This document shows positions 20,481 through 29,705 of a stretch of 50,488 bases of DNA, piece after piece; position 1 is the first letter of the stretch; each line of letters begins with the position of its first letter. The position numbers and the translations under genes are program-made. A model generated the notes under the pieces. The model saw only the letters and a program-made list of their open reading frames with translations. It searched no databases and was not told the origin of the DNA. The stretch comes from an uncultured Nitrosomonas sp. (GTDB lineage: Bacteria; Pseudomonadota; Gammaproteobacteria; Burkholderiales; Nitrosomonadaceae). The DNA lies in NCBI RefSeq assembly GCF_902826915.1, contig NZ_CADEGP010000013.1, positions 1 through 50,488 on the forward strand, written 5' to 3'.

Positions 20481-21584
20481 ATGTTCAAGGAAAATTTAGC
20501 TATTGATCTAGGCTTCTTAAAAATGAAGTCGTCTCCATTGATTGGTGTAGACATCAGTTCTTCATCGGTAAAAATGGTTGAGTTATCACAGATTGATAAG
20601 GGAAGCCAAACTTATCGGATAGATCGCTATGTTATAGAATCTTTGCCAGTAGATGCGATGCTAGATGGTGGCATTGCGAATATGGAAGCAGTGAGTGAAT
20701 GCTTACTACGTGGATGGAAGCGTTTGGGAACTCGCCATAAAAATGTAGCACTAGCATTGCCTGCGACAGATGTGATTACTAAAAAAATAATTGTCCCGGC
20801 GGGACAGCGAGAAGATGATTTAATTTTTCAAGTGGAAAATGAGGCGAGTCAATATATTCCATTTCCATTAGATGAAGTTGATCTTGATTTTCAAATTACT
20901 AGATCAATTCCCGATAGTTTGGAGGAAGTTGAAGTTTTAATTGCGGCTTCGCGTAAAGAAAAAGTTGAAGATCGTGTGGCAGCAGCTCTATCTGGCGGTT
21001 TGAAAGCCATTGTTATGGACGTGGAGCCTTATGCGGCGCAAGCAGCGTTCGAATTGACACTGAATCAATTGCCAGGGGGAGGCAAAGATCAGGTAATGGC
21101 ACTGGTTGATATTGGCGCGACTGTCATGAAAATTAATGTGCTACTTAATAATGAGTCGATATATTCTCGAGATCAATCATTCGGTGGCAATCAATTAACA
21201 CAAGAAATTCATAATCAATTTAATCTCTCGCTGGAAGAATCTGAAGCAGCTAAGCGTAGCGGAGAGTTACCTAAAAACTATCAAGCGGATGTTTTGCAAC
21301 CATTTTGCGAAACATTGGCTATCGAAGTGATGCGTGCCATTCAGTTTTTCTATACCTCAACGCAATATACCGAAGTGAATTATATTTTTATAGCGGGTGG
21401 AAGCGCAGTGATTCCTGGATTGGACGCGATTATTGCAGCACGTACGCAAGTCAGCACTTTGGTTCTGAATCCTTTTGCAACTATGGAATTGTCGAGCCGT
21501 ATTATTTCGCGGCAACTGAATCTCGACGCGCCTTCTCTTTTGATTGCTTGTGGTCTAGCTTTAAGAAATTTTGATCCATCATGA
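20481..21584 (+). CDS. pilM: Type IV pilus assembly protein PilM
   Basis: PilM is a cytoplasmic actin-like ATPase that anchors the inner-membrane alignment complex of type IV pili through PilN. The 367-residue product has the ASKHA phosphate loop GVDISSSSVKMVEL near residue 22, VALVDIGATVMKINVL near residue 205 and IFIAGGSAVIPGL near residue 304. An in-frame ATG at 20523 would remove a poorly conserved 14-residue tail. The stop overlaps the pilN ATG by four bases. First gene of the pilMNOPQ operon. Confidence 0.95.
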   Translation: MFKENLAIDLGFLKMKSSPLIGVDISSSSVKMVELSQIDKGSQTYRIDRYVIESLPVDAMLDGGIANMEAVSECLLRGWKRLGTRHKNVALALPATDVITKKIIVPAGQREDDLIFQVENEASQYIPFPLDEVDLDFQITRSIPDSLEEVEVLIAASRKEKVEDRVAAALSGGLKAIVMDVEPYAAQAAFELTLNQLPGGGKDQVMALVDIGATVMKINVLLNNESIYSRDQSFGGNQLTQEIHNQFNLSLEESEAAKRSGELPKNYQADVLQPFCETLAIEVMRAIQFFYTSTQYTEVNYIFIAGGSAVIPGLDAIIAARTQVSTLVLNPFATMELSSRIISRQLNLDAPSLLIACGLALRNFDPS

Positions 21585-22165
21585 TTCGCATTAATTTACT
21601 CCCTCATCGTGAACTTAAACGTAAAGCACGGCAGCAGCAAATTGCGGTATTGGCTGGTTTGGTTGGTTTTTTAGGTTTGATAGCGGTTTGGGGTGTTCAT
21701 GACATTATTGCTGAAAAAATAGAATTTCAGAATAACCGTAATCAATACTTAAATGAGCAGATTGCGATTTTGGATAAAGAGATCGCAGAGATCCGAGAAA
21801 TTAAGAATCAAACACAAGAGCTACTTACACGTAAACAAATCGTAGAGACCTTACAGAACAGTCGATCAGAGGTTGTCCATTTGTTGGATCAATTGGTGAG
21901 GTTGCTTCCCGATGGTGTATATCTGCAAAGCGTCAAACAAGAGGGTAACAACATTACTTTAGTTGGATATGCGCAATCCAATGCATGGGTATCGACGTTG
22001 ATGCGAAATCTTGAGTCCTCACCTTGGCTTGAGTCACCGTTGTTGGTGGAAATCAAAGCGATGACAATTAATAATGTACGTCAAAATGAGTTCAATATGA
22101 GAATAAAGCTTAAACAAGCATCGATCAGTGATCGACAAGACTCAACTTTGAGTTCTGCCGGATAA
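21581..22165 (+). CDS. pilN: Type IV pilus assembly protein PilN
   Basis: PilN is a bitopic inner-membrane protein. Its extreme N-terminus MIRINLLPHREL is the conserved peptide that inserts into a groove of PilM. A single membrane segment follows (about 21-41), then a coiled-coil stretch rich in E, Q and I (about 47-90) and a periplasmic ferredoxin-like domain containing LLPDGVYLQSVKQEGNNITL. Length 194 is usual. It overlaps pilM by four bases and is 14 bases before the first pilO ATG. Confidence 0.94.
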   Translation: MIRINLLPHRELKRKARQQQIAVLAGLVGFLGLIAVWGVHDIIAEKIEFQNNRNQYLNEQIAILDKEIAEIREIKNQTQELLTRKQIVETLQNSRSEVVHLLDQLVRLLPDGVYLQSVKQEGNNITLVGYAQSNAWVSTLMRNLESSPWLESPLLVEIKAMTINNVRQNEFNMRIKLKQASISDRQDSTLSSAG

Positions 22166-22179
22166 AATAAAATCATACT

Positions 22180-22797
22180 ATGATGAATAATTTACTCATA
22201 GAATTACGTCAGCTTGATATCAATAATGCCGGAAATTGGCCGGCGGTATTTAAGGTTGCTGCGCTGGTAATATTATTTGTTGTGATTATCGTGGCGGGGC
22301 ATTTTCTAGTTTGGCAGGATCAGATCGAAACGCTGGAAAATATTCATGCTGAAGAAGAAACACTAAAAAATACTTATTTGGTTAAAAAAAGGAGTGCTGT
22401 CAATTTGTCTGCTTTGCGTTTGCAGTTGAAAGAAATTGAGCAATCCCTTGGCGCATTGTTGAAACAGCTTCCTGATAAATCAGAAATGGAAGCATTGTTG
22501 GTGGATATAAATCAAGCTGGTTTGGGGCGCGGATTGCAGTTTGAATTGTTTAAACCAGATACGCAGGAAACGATTAATGCATTTTATGCCGAGTTGCCAG
22601 TCTCAATTCGGGTGACCGGAAACTATCATGATATTGGCGCATTTGCCAGTGATGTTGCGCAAATGTCACGGATTGTTACGTTAAATGACGTTAGCATTTT
22701 ACCTGGGAATGACGGGAAACTCGTATTGGATGCGGTTGCAAAGACATTTCGTTACTTGGATGAAGAAGAAGTATTAAAGCAGACTGGGAGTAAATAA
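22180..22797 (+). CDS. pilO: Type IV pilus assembly protein PilO
   Basis: PilO pairs with PilN through matching coiled coils and periplasmic domains to link the cytoplasmic ring to PilP and PilQ. The 205-residue product has one membrane segment (about 24-44), a coiled coil (about 52-92) and a periplasmic domain with LPDKSEMEALLVDINQAGLG and LPVSIRVTGNYHDIGAFASD, the typical PilO signature. Tandem ATGs at 22180 and 22183 leave the start open by one codon. pilP starts three bases after its stop. Confidence 0.94.
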   Translation: MMNNLLIELRQLDINNAGNWPAVFKVAALVILFVVIIVAGHFLVWQDQIETLENIHAEEETLKNTYLVKKRSAVNLSALRLQLKEIEQSLGALLKQLPDKSEMEALLVDINQAGLGRGLQFELFKPDTQETINAFYAELPVSIRVTGNYHDIGAFASDVAQMSRIVTLNDVSILPGNDGKLVLDAVAKTFRYLDEEEVLKQTGSK

Positions 22798-22800
22798 ATT

Positions 22801-23319
22801 ATGATTAAAAACATATATCTGCTAGCATTAATTATAATTTGGTTTAACTTGATAACTGCGTGCAGTCGAAGTGATTACAGTGATTTGGAAGCTTTCATAC
22901 ATAGTTCGGGGGAAGGGTTGCAAGGTGAGATTGATCCGTTGCCTGAAGTTGTTCCATATAAATCTTTTACTTATCAGGTGTTTGATATGCCAAGTCCTTT
23001 TCTGCCACGCAAAAATAATCAAGTGCAAGCGCCTACAAGTGAAATTCAACCTGATTTGAATCGACGTAAAGAGTTTTTGGAATCCTATCCGCTGGAGAAC
23101 TTATCTATGGTTGGCTCACTACAACAGCATGATGTGATTTTTGCTGTAATAAAATCACCGGATGGGGCGCTATATCGTGTAAAGGTTGGTAATTATTTAG
23201 GTTCGAATTTCGGAAAGATTAGTTATATTACAGAATCTGAGGTTAAATTATTAGAAATCGTACAAGACGGGGTGAATGAATGGATTGAAAGAACTAGTGC
23301 ACTTACGCTGAAAAATTAG
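22801..23319 (+). CDS. pilP: Type IV pilus lipoprotein PilP
   Basis: PilP is a periplasmic lipoprotein that joins PilNO to the PilQ secretin. The 172-residue precursor has a hydrophobic signal peptide ending in the lipobox ITAC, so cysteine 21 would be lipidated. A disordered linker carries FDMPSPFLPRK, then the C-terminal HR beta-domain shows ENLSMVGSLQQHDVIFAVIK and the YRVKVGNYLGSNFGKI motif found throughout the family. It lies three bases after pilO and 31 bases before pilQ. Confidence 0.94.
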   Translation: MIKNIYLLALIIIWFNLITACSRSDYSDLEAFIHSSGEGLQGEIDPLPEVVPYKSFTYQVFDMPSPFLPRKNNQVQAPTSEIQPDLNRRKEFLESYPLENLSMVGSLQQHDVIFAVIKSPDGALYRVKVGNYLGSNFGKISYITESEVKLLEIVQDGVNEWIERTSALTLKN

Positions 23320-23350
23320 CAACGTAACAACCATTAAGCTAACAATAGCT

Positions 23351-25447
23351 ATGAAAGGATATGGCCTTAATATGGTATTTACTGCAATATTGATTTGTTT
23401 TTCAATGGTGATTTTTTCTCCGCAAACGGCAACAGCAGAGGCACTCCATAATAGTATTCGTTCAATCGATATTTCAACCTTCCAAAATAGCGAGGTAATC
23501 GCAAAGATTGCCCTTGATCATCCGCTGCAAGCGCTTCCAATGGGGGTTGCTTTAGATAATCCAAACCGTATTTATTTTGACTTTTATCAAGTTTCCAACG
23601 GCTTAGGGCGGAATGAACAGGAGGCTTCTGAAGGAGACTTGCGCAGCATAAATGTCATTCAGGTAGGCGATAGAACACGGTTGGTATTAAACTTGGCTAG
23701 GTTAATGCGGCATGAAATCATAGCGCAGGAGAATATACTATTAATCAAGTTGCTCACTGTGCCTGAAAATCGAACATCTACTGCTGTTGTGCGTTTTGCC
23801 GAGGAAACTTCTAATTTGCATATGAATAGCTTGCAAGACATCGATTTTCGCCGTGGCGCAAAAGGTGAAGGTCGTATCGAAGTTGATATGACAAAAGCTG
23901 GAGCAAGCGTCGATGTACAGCAACAAGGCGATGATATTTTCGTTGAATTTGTTGATACGTTACTACCAGGTAGTCTTAGAAAGCGTTTCGATGTGATGGA
24001 TTTTGCTACGCCTGTACAGATCATTGAAACATCCAAGAAAGGGAATAATGTTCGTATGCATGTTAAATCCGGTGGACGTTGGGAGCATTCGGCGCGCCAA
24101 TCTGGTACAAGATTTGTTCTGGAAGTAAGGTCACTGACAGAGGAAGAAGAAGAACAAGCGAAAAAGAGACGTGCTAATGGTGGATATACCGGTGAAAGAT
24201 TATCGCTTAATTTCCAAGATGTGGAGGTTAGGGCGGTGTTACAAGTAATCGCTGATTTTACCAATTTGAATATTATCGCCAGTGATTCGGTGGGAGGGAA
24301 TCTCACATTAAGGTTAAAAGATGTGCCTTGGGATCAGGCGCTTGATATTGTGTTACAGGCACACGGGTTAGATAAACGTAAGGTAGGTAACGTCATTTTC
24401 GTGGCGCCGCGAAAAGAAATGGCAGACAGAGAGTTGCTTGATGTGGAGGCGCAAATGCAAATAGCCGAGATGGAGCCGTTACGTTCAGAAACTTATCATC
24501 TGAATCATCGCAGGGTTAATTCAATTTCATTTGAAGGCATGCTTAGCCGGCGTGGTACGATTAATATGGATGAGATTAGTAATACAGTGACGGTTACCGA
24601 TATTCCAGTCAGAATAGATGAAGTTAGAAAACGCATCCAGAAGCTGGATGTATTTGAAAGACAAGTCATGATTGAAGCGCGCATTGTTGAAGCGACAGAT
24701 ACTTTTAGTCGCAATTTAGGAGCGCGCTTTGGTATACAAAATGCGAGCGGGCTAGGCGATCAAACATTGGGGGTTTCGGGTAATGTAACAGGTTCAAGTG
24801 CGCTGGCTGCTGGTGGTGGGGTGAGCGGTGCCAACAATTTGAATGTGAATTTACCTGCTGCGGTTGCCACCGGTTTGTTGGGCGGTCCGGCCGCATTGGG
24901 TTTGAGCTTAATGAAGATTAATAATAATCGATTAATCAATCTTGAGTTGTCGGCGCTGGAAACAGATCAGAAAGGTAGAGTGGTTGCCAGTCCGCGTGTA
25001 GTCACAGCCCATGGCGTAGAAGCAATTATTGAACAAGGTGATCGGATTCCCTTCCAACAAGCCACAAGCAGTGGTGCTACAAGTATTCGTTTTATGGATG
25101 CAACGCTTCGCTTAAGAGTCAAACCCCTGATTACCTATAATGGTCAGATTGATATGGAACTAAATGTCAATCAGGACAAAATTGGTGCGATTATTAATCA
25201 ATTCCTCCCACCATCAATTAATACTAAGCAAGTAACTACCAAAGTATTGGTGGAAAATGGGGGGACTGTAGTGATTGGTGGTATTTTTGATCGAACCGAG
25301 AATCGAGTAGTCAATAAAGTGCCGATGTTGGGTGATATTCCTGTGCTCGGTCACGTTTTTCGCAATACAAGCAGGGTCGACAATAAACGCGAATTGTTGA
25401 TTTTTGTGACTCCGCGTATTTTAAACGATAGCCTGAATCTACAATAG
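23351..25447 (+). CDS. pilQ: Type IV pilus secretin PilQ
   Basis: PilQ forms the outer-membrane pore for the pilus. The 698-residue precursor has a signal peptide ending near residue 31 (TATAEA), an AMIN-type N-terminal half (about 38-245, a second repeat being probable), the STN/N0 domain at about 275-340 (LSLNFQDVEVRAVLQVIADF), an N1 domain, and the secretin barrel from about 440. The barrel has VVASPRVVTAHG and the hallmark GGIFDRTENRVVNKVPMLGD near the end. A glycine-rich, weakly conserved insert lies at about 455-520. Operon ends six bases before the convergent trmL. Confidence 0.96.
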   Translation: MKGYGLNMVFTAILICFSMVIFSPQTATAEALHNSIRSIDISTFQNSEVIAKIALDHPLQALPMGVALDNPNRIYFDFYQVSNGLGRNEQEASEGDLRSINVIQVGDRTRLVLNLARLMRHEIIAQENILLIKLLTVPENRTSTAVVRFAEETSNLHMNSLQDIDFRRGAKGEGRIEVDMTKAGASVDVQQQGDDIFVEFVDTLLPGSLRKRFDVMDFATPVQIIETSKKGNNVRMHVKSGGRWEHSARQSGTRFVLEVRSLTEEEEEQAKKRRANGGYTGERLSLNFQDVEVRAVLQVIADFTNLNIIASDSVGGNLTLRLKDVPWDQALDIVLQAHGLDKRKVGNVIFVAPRKEMADRELLDVEAQMQIAEMEPLRSETYHLNHRRVNSISFEGMLSRRGTINMDEISNTVTVTDIPVRIDEVRKRIQKLDVFERQVMIEARIVEATDTFSRNLGARFGIQNASGLGDQTLGVSGNVTGSSALAAGGGVSGANNLNVNLPAAVATGLLGGPAALGLSLMKINNNRLINLELSALETDQKGRVVASPRVVTAHGVEAIIEQGDRIPFQQATSSGATSIRFMDATLRLRVKPLITYNGQIDMELNVNQDKIGAIINQFLPPSINTKQVTTKVLVENGGTVVIGGIFDRTENRVVNKVPMLGDIPVLGHVFRNTSRVDNKRELLIFVTPRILNDSLNLQ

Positions 25448-25453
25448 CACTGT

Positions 25454-25918
25454 CTAGCTTCCCATAGAAAAGTCAGCCTGTCGCCATGCTTCATAAGCAA
25501 TAATGGCGACAGCATTGGATAAATTCAGACTGCGACTAGTGGCTACCATCGGCACCCGGATGCGGTGTTGTTCCGGGAAAGTGTCCATAATATGTGGGGG
25601 CAATCCGCGGCTTTCTGTGCCAAACAGAAAGGTGTCTCCCGCTGCGTAGGCAACTTTGTCATATTGCTGCTTTCCTCTGGTGGTGATTGCAAACATTCGA
25701 TGGCTTTGCAGGTTCTGGCAGCAATCTACCCAATTGTCATGTACTCTGATTTGAGCGAATTCATGGTAATCTAGGCCTGCGCGCAATAATTGCTTATCTT
25801 TGAGGGGAAATCCTAAAGGCTTAACAAGATGTAGTTGCATACCGGTATTCGCGCAGAGACGGATAATGTTACCTGTATTGGGCGGAATTTCGGGTTGATA
25901 GAGAATAATGTTGTACAT
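25454..25918 (-). CDS. trmL: tRNA (cytidine/uridine-34-2'-O)-methyltransferase TrmL
   Basis: TrmL methylates the ribose of wobble base 34 in tRNA-Leu isoacceptors with S-adenosylmethionine. The 154-residue product has the three SPOUT motifs of the family: QPEIPPNTGNIIRLCANTG near residue 8, FLFGTESRGLPP near residue 97 and the knot-forming MVATSRSLNLSNAVAIIAYE near residue 123. The length is that of the minimal YibK type with no extra RNA-binding domain. comF lies upstream on the same strand with a 20-base gap, and the pilus operon converges on it. Confidence 0.94.
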   Translation of the reverse strand: MYNIILYQPEIPPNTGNIIRLCANTGMQLHLVKPLGFPLKDKQLLRAGLDYHEFAQIRVHDNWVDCCQNLQSHRMFAITTRGKQQYDKVAYAAGDTFLFGTESRGLPPHIMDTFPEQHRIRVPMVATSRSLNLSNAVAIIAYEAWRQADFSMGS

Positions 25919-25938
25919 AGTGTGCGATTATTTGCATA

Positions 25939-26625
25939 TCATAATGGATGGGAGTCTATTTGACTTTTTTCGGGTAAAGTCCGGGCTATTACCCAGTTGC
26001 TGATTTCAATTGCCCCGTGTTTACGTAATACTTTGGCTAGCTCATTCAATGTGGCGCCCGTTGTCATGACATCGTCAACCAACGCAACATGCTTGCCGGA
26101 AAGGTTTATTTTACAATTAAAAGCACTGCGAATATTTTTCTGTCTGTCTTTCCAGGGTAATCCGGTTTGCGGTAGCGTGTGCTTAATCCGGCTGCAGCTA
26201 TCAGGCAGCACAATTATCTCCATCGATTTCGAAATGTAGCGACTGATTTCCATTGCCTGATTAAATCCACGTTCACGTAATCGGATTGGATGCAAAGGCA
26301 TCGGTATGATGATATCCGGAAGTGTATTAGTGGTCTTTAGTTTTTTGATGAGCAAGTTGGCTAGGATCGATGCCAAGGAAAGATGGTTTCGATATTTTAA
26401 TGCATGAATCAGCGCATCGACAGGAAAGGAGTAGCGAAGGGCTGCAATGGTGCGTGTAAATGCAGGTGGTTTATTCAGGCAAGCACCACATATTTCCGAG
26501 GTAGGAACTGGCCATAGGCAAACAGGGCAATGGTTGATTGGCAATTGCGGCAGATCGAGAATACAGGGTTCGCAGAAATCCTGATTTGTGGATACGCCGC
26601 ATAACACACAGTTTGTTTGAGTCAT
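25939..26625 (-). CDS. comF: ComF-family phosphoribosyltransferase-like protein
   Basis: ComF proteins support DNA uptake in competent bacteria, where they are thought to act in the cytoplasm on incoming single strands. The 228-residue product has an N-terminal zinc-ribbon-like region with cysteine pairs at 6/9, 18/21, 33/36 and 46/49, then a type I phosphoribosyltransferase fold with the PRPP motif VDDVMTTGAT at 183-192. HPIRLRERGFNQ near residue 112 is the family signature. The pilus genes close by are consistent with natural transformation, but that is inference. Confidence 0.93.
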   Translation of the reverse strand: MTQTNCVLCGVSTNQDFCEPCILDLPQLPINHCPVCLWPVPTSEICGACLNKPPAFTRTIAALRYSFPVDALIHALKYRNHLSLASILANLLIKKLKTTNTLPDIIIPMPLHPIRLRERGFNQAMEISRYISKSMEIIVLPDSCSRIKHTLPQTGLPWKDRQKNIRSAFNCKINLSGKHVALVDDVMTTGATLNELAKVLRKHGAIEISNWVIARTLPEKSQIDSHPL

Positions 26626-26672
26626 GATGGGAATAATGTCTGATCTGTTATGAATAAAGAGTCACGGAAAAA

Positions 26673-26701
26673 TTGACAGAGCCACTTGAATCCTTGATCA
26701 T
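26673..26701 (+). promoter_or_regulatory. Candidate sigma-70 promoter for bioBFHCD
   Basis: TTGACA (26673-26678) is a perfect -35 hexamer; 17 bases later GATCAT (26696-26701) matches four of six -10 positions. Transcription would start near 26708, giving a leader of about 50 bases before ATG 26761. I see no copy of the known E. coli BirA operator around it. Confidence 0.45.
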
Positions 26702-26760
26702 CCGAAGTATTGATGATAGAAGATCGTGTTTTATTTAAAGAGAATGGCAGGTTAATCGGC

Positions 26761-27771
26761 ATGAATTTGAATTCACTTATTACGAGTAGCGAAACGGAAA
26801 ACAGCTCAAGCAATATTACCGAGGAATCGCAGGATACTGAATTTTGGGATGTGACAGAAGTTGAAGCATTGTTGAATGCGCCTTTTAATGATTTGATTTT
26901 TCGAGCACAAACGGTGCATCGCCAATACCATGACCCAAATGGTGTGCAATTATCTACGCTGATTTCCGTGAAGACGGGCGGTTGCCCGGAAGATTGCGGT
27001 TATTGTCCGCAGGCGGCGCGCTATCATACCGAAGTTGAAAACCAGGACATGCTATCACTGGATGAAGTGGTATCTGCTGCGGCAGCAGCAAAAGACAAGG
27101 GCGCGTCGCGGTTCTGTATGGGCGCTGCTTGGCGGGGTCCGAAGCAGCGCGATATCGAAAAAATGACTGAAATGGTGCGTGCAGTCAAATCACTGGGCAT
27201 GGAAACCTGCGCCACGCTGGGTTTGTTAAAACCCGGACAAGCCCAACAACTGGGGGATGCAGGGCTGGATTATTATAATCACAACCTTGATACAGCACCT
27301 GAATACTACGAAGAAATTGTCACCACGCGGCAGTATCAGGATCGCTTGAACACATTACAGCAAGTCCGCGATGCTGGAATCAACGTATGTTGCGGCGGCA
27401 TTGTTGGCATGGGCGAAACACGCCGTTCGCGCGCAGGATTGATCGCACAACTGGCCAACATGAATCCGTACCCCGAATCGGTTCCGATCAATCATTTGGT
27501 GCAAGTCAAGGGCACACCGCTGTATGGTACTGCGGCGCTAGACCTGCTCGAATTTGTCCGTACCATCGCCGCCGCGCGGATTACCATGCCGAGAGCCATG
27601 GTGCGTTTATCCGCTGGACGGCAGGAAATGCCTGAAGCTATTCAGGCATTATGTTTTCTGGCGGGTGCCAATTCCATTTTCTATGGAGATAAGTTGTTGA
27701 CGACGGGGAATCCCGAAACCGATCGCGATCAAGTGCTGATGGGGAAATTGGGACTTCACGCACTGTCATAG
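26761..27771 (+). CDS. bioB: Biotin synthase
   Basis: BioB is a radical-SAM enzyme that inserts sulfur into dethiobiotin. With start ATG 26761 the product has 336 residues; ATG 26713 or TTG 26710 would add 16-17 residues but lie almost at the inferred transcription start. The 4Fe-4S cluster motif [10 protein letters not shown] places cysteines at 75, 79 and 82, and the arginine-containing [11 protein letters not shown] with the [12 protein letters not shown] ending marks the 2Fe-2S site region. The gene is richer in G and C than the ribosomal block. bioF starts on the base after its stop. Confidence 0.96.
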   Translation: MNLNSLITSSETENSSSNITEESQDTEFWDVTEVEALLNAPFNDLIFRAQTVHRQYHDPNGVQLSTLISVKTGGCPEDCGYCPQAARYHTEVENQDMLSLDEVVSAAAAAKDKGASRFCMGAAWRGPKQRDIEKMTEMVRAVKSLGMETCATLGLLKPGQAQQLGDAGLDYYNHNLDTAPEYYEEIVTTRQYQDRLNTLQQVRDAGINVCCGGIVGMGETRRSRAGLIAQLANMNPYPESVPINHLVQVKGTPLYGTAALDLLEFVRTIAAARITMPRAMVRLSAGRQEMPEAIQALCFLAGANSIFYGDKLLTTGNPETDRDQVLMGKLGLHALS

Positions 27772-28938
27772 ATGCTTCCCGACCTGGCTGAGCAGTTACG
27801 TAAGCGTGAGCAACAAGGCTTGCTGCGACAGCGAAGAATTCTCCAAAGCCCGCAATCAAGCCATATCACTATGGATGGACGTGATTACCTGGCTTTTTGC
27901 AGCAATGACTACCTGGGATTGGCCAATCATCCGGATTTGATCGAATCAGCCTGTCAAGGAGCGCGGCGTTATGGTGTCGGAGCAAGCGCGTCGCATTTGA
28001 TCAACGGCCATTCTTCCGCGCATCATGTGCTTGAAGAAGCGTTGGCGGAATTTACCGGGTTTCCGCAAGCATTGTTATTTTCTACCGGTTACATGGCGAA
28101 TATCGGTGTCGTCACGGCATTGGTTGGCCGAGAAGACGCTATATTCGCCGATAAACTGAACCATGCATCACTGAATGACGCAGCTTTGTTATCGCGCGCT
28201 GAGTTTATCCGCTACCCGCATGCCGATCTTGCGATATTGGAACAGCGATTGTCTGGTAGCAGTGCACGGCGTAAGCTTGTGATCTCAGACGCGGTATTCA
28301 GCATGGAAGGGGACATTGCACCCATTTCTGAACTGATAACTCTGTGCGAGAAACATCATGCAGTATTATTGCTGGACGATGCACACGGTTTTGGTGTGTT
28401 GGGCAGGCAGGGACGCGGTAGCTTGTTTTTGTCGGATTGTGCTAGCATTCATTCGCCCAATATTATCTATATGGCGACCTTAGGAAAGGCTGCAGGCGTA
28501 TTCGGCGCTTTTGTCGCAGCGCAAGCGGAAGTCATCGAAACCCTGATTCAGTCCGCACGCAGTTATATTTACACCACGGCGACACCGCCTTTGTTAGCAC
28601 AAGCGCTGATGGCCAGCCTGAAATTAATTCAACAGGATGAATGGCGACGGGATGCGTTAATGCAAAATATCGCGCAATTGAGAGAAGTGCTGCAATCGCT
28701 GTCATGGAAGCTGTTGCCCTCCAGCACGCCGATCCAGCCTTTGCTGATCGGGGAAAGTACTGAGGCAGTGCGCATCAGTCAGCGTTTGCGCGAACGGGGA
28801 ATTCTGGTGCCAGCAATTCGTCCGCCAACGGTTGCGCAAGGGACAGCGCGATTGCGCATTTCGTTGTCCACGGCGCATCAGTTGCACGACGTCTTGCGTT
28901 TGGCAGAAGCATTGCAAGAAATCGCACTGCAGGCATGA
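27772..28938 (+). CDS. bioF: 8-amino-7-oxononanoate synthase
   Basis: BioF is a pyridoxal-phosphate enzyme that condenses pimeloyl-ACP (or -CoA) with alanine. The 388-residue product has the family pattern: CSNDYLGLANHP near residue 43, GVGASASHLINGH near 73, DDAHGFGVLG near 203 and the PLP lysine in YMATLGKAAGVFGAF near 240. It abuts bioB without a spacer and overlaps bioH by four bases. GC content is visibly higher than in the AT-rich genes on either side of the bio cluster. Confidence 0.96.
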   Translation: MLPDLAEQLRKREQQGLLRQRRILQSPQSSHITMDGRDYLAFCSNDYLGLANHPDLIESACQGARRYGVGASASHLINGHSSAHHVLEEALAEFTGFPQALLFSTGYMANIGVVTALVGREDAIFADKLNHASLNDAALLSRAEFIRYPHADLAILEQRLSGSSARRKLVISDAVFSMEGDIAPISELITLCEKHHAVLLLDDAHGFGVLGRQGRGSLFLSDCASIHSPNIIYMATLGKAAGVFGAFVAAQAEVIETLIQSARSYIYTTATPPLLAQALMASLKLIQQDEWRRDALMQNIAQLREVLQSLSWKLLPSSTPIQPLLIGESTEAVRISQRLRERGILVPAIRPPTVAQGTARLRISLSTAHQLHDVLRLAEALQEIALQA

Positions 28939-29705
28939 CGCAGTTGCACATTGAATCCATGGGGCATGGCTCCGATCTGGTGTTGTTGCATGGCTGGGCG
29001 ATGCACAGCGGTATCTGGAGTGGTGTTCGTGATCAATTGACGCAACAGTTCCGCTTGCATCTGGTGGATTTGCCAGGACATGGACTGAGCTCTGCGTGCG
29101 AGCCAGGGACATTGGATCATTTGGTCGAGATCATTGCGGAAATTCTGCCCGAGCGTTGCATGCTGGGTGGCTGGTCATTGGGCGGGCAGATCGCGATGGA
29201 ATTGGCGTTGCGTCAACCGCAACGTGTACAGAAACTGGTTCTGATTTCCACCACGCCGTGCTTTGCCAAAAACGACGATTGGGAATCGGGCATGGAGCGT
29301 AAATTGTTGCAACTTTTCCTGGAAAATCTGAAACTCAATTATGCCACGACCATTAACCGGTTTTTAACCTTGCAAATGAGTGGTGACCGTGATGCGAGCA
29401 AGGTTCTGTCGCAACTGCGTAAGCATTTTTTTCAGCGCGCCGAACCAGATTCCGGCGCATTGGAGAAAGGACTGAGGATTTTGCAGCAGAGTGATTTGCG
29501 TGATCGTGTCGCCGCAATTCAACAGCCGGTTTTATTATTACATGGTGAAAATGATGTGATTACTCATCCGGCTGCTGCCGATTGGATGCATCAACAATTG
29601 CCCCAATCGCAGCGGGTAATGTTTGCGCACTGTGGTCACGCACCATTTTTATCCTATCCTGAACAATTTGTGACTTACCTCAATGAATTCCGAATACACG
29701 CTTGA
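28935..29705 (+). CDS. bioH: Pimeloyl-ACP methyl ester carboxylesterase
   Basis: BioH removes the methyl group from pimeloyl-ACP methyl ester and so stops chain elongation in biotin precursor synthesis. The 256-residue alpha/beta hydrolase has the nucleophile elbow GWSLGGQ with serine 81, aspartate 207 in HGENDVITHP and histidine 235 in HCGHAPFLS, which make a complete triad, and the oxyanion region LLHGWAMHSGIWSG. It overlaps bioF by four bases and bioC by 23 bases. Its presence beside bioC supports the E. coli-type pathway. Confidence 0.94.
   Translation: MTQLHIESMGHGSDLVLLHGWAMHSGIWSGVRDQLTQQFRLHLVDLPGHGLSSACEPGTLDHLVEIIAEILPERCMLGGWSLGGQIAMELALRQPQRVQKLVLISTTPCFAKNDDWESGMERKLLQLFLENLKLNYATTINRFLTLQMSGDRDASKVLSQLRKHFFQRAEPDSGALEKGLRILQQSDLRDRVAAIQQPVLLLHGENDVITHPAAADWMHQQLPQSQRVMFAHCGHAPFLSYPEQFVTYLNEFRIHA

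Noticed and set aside
23659..24306. 215-codon minus-strand frame opposite pilQ
   Set aside because: It lies fully within the conserved pilQ secretin gene and shows no protein family; it is a shadow frame.
27387..27635. 82-codon plus-strand frame within bioB
   Set aside because: It reads a different frame of a well conserved biotin synthase region and has no independent support.
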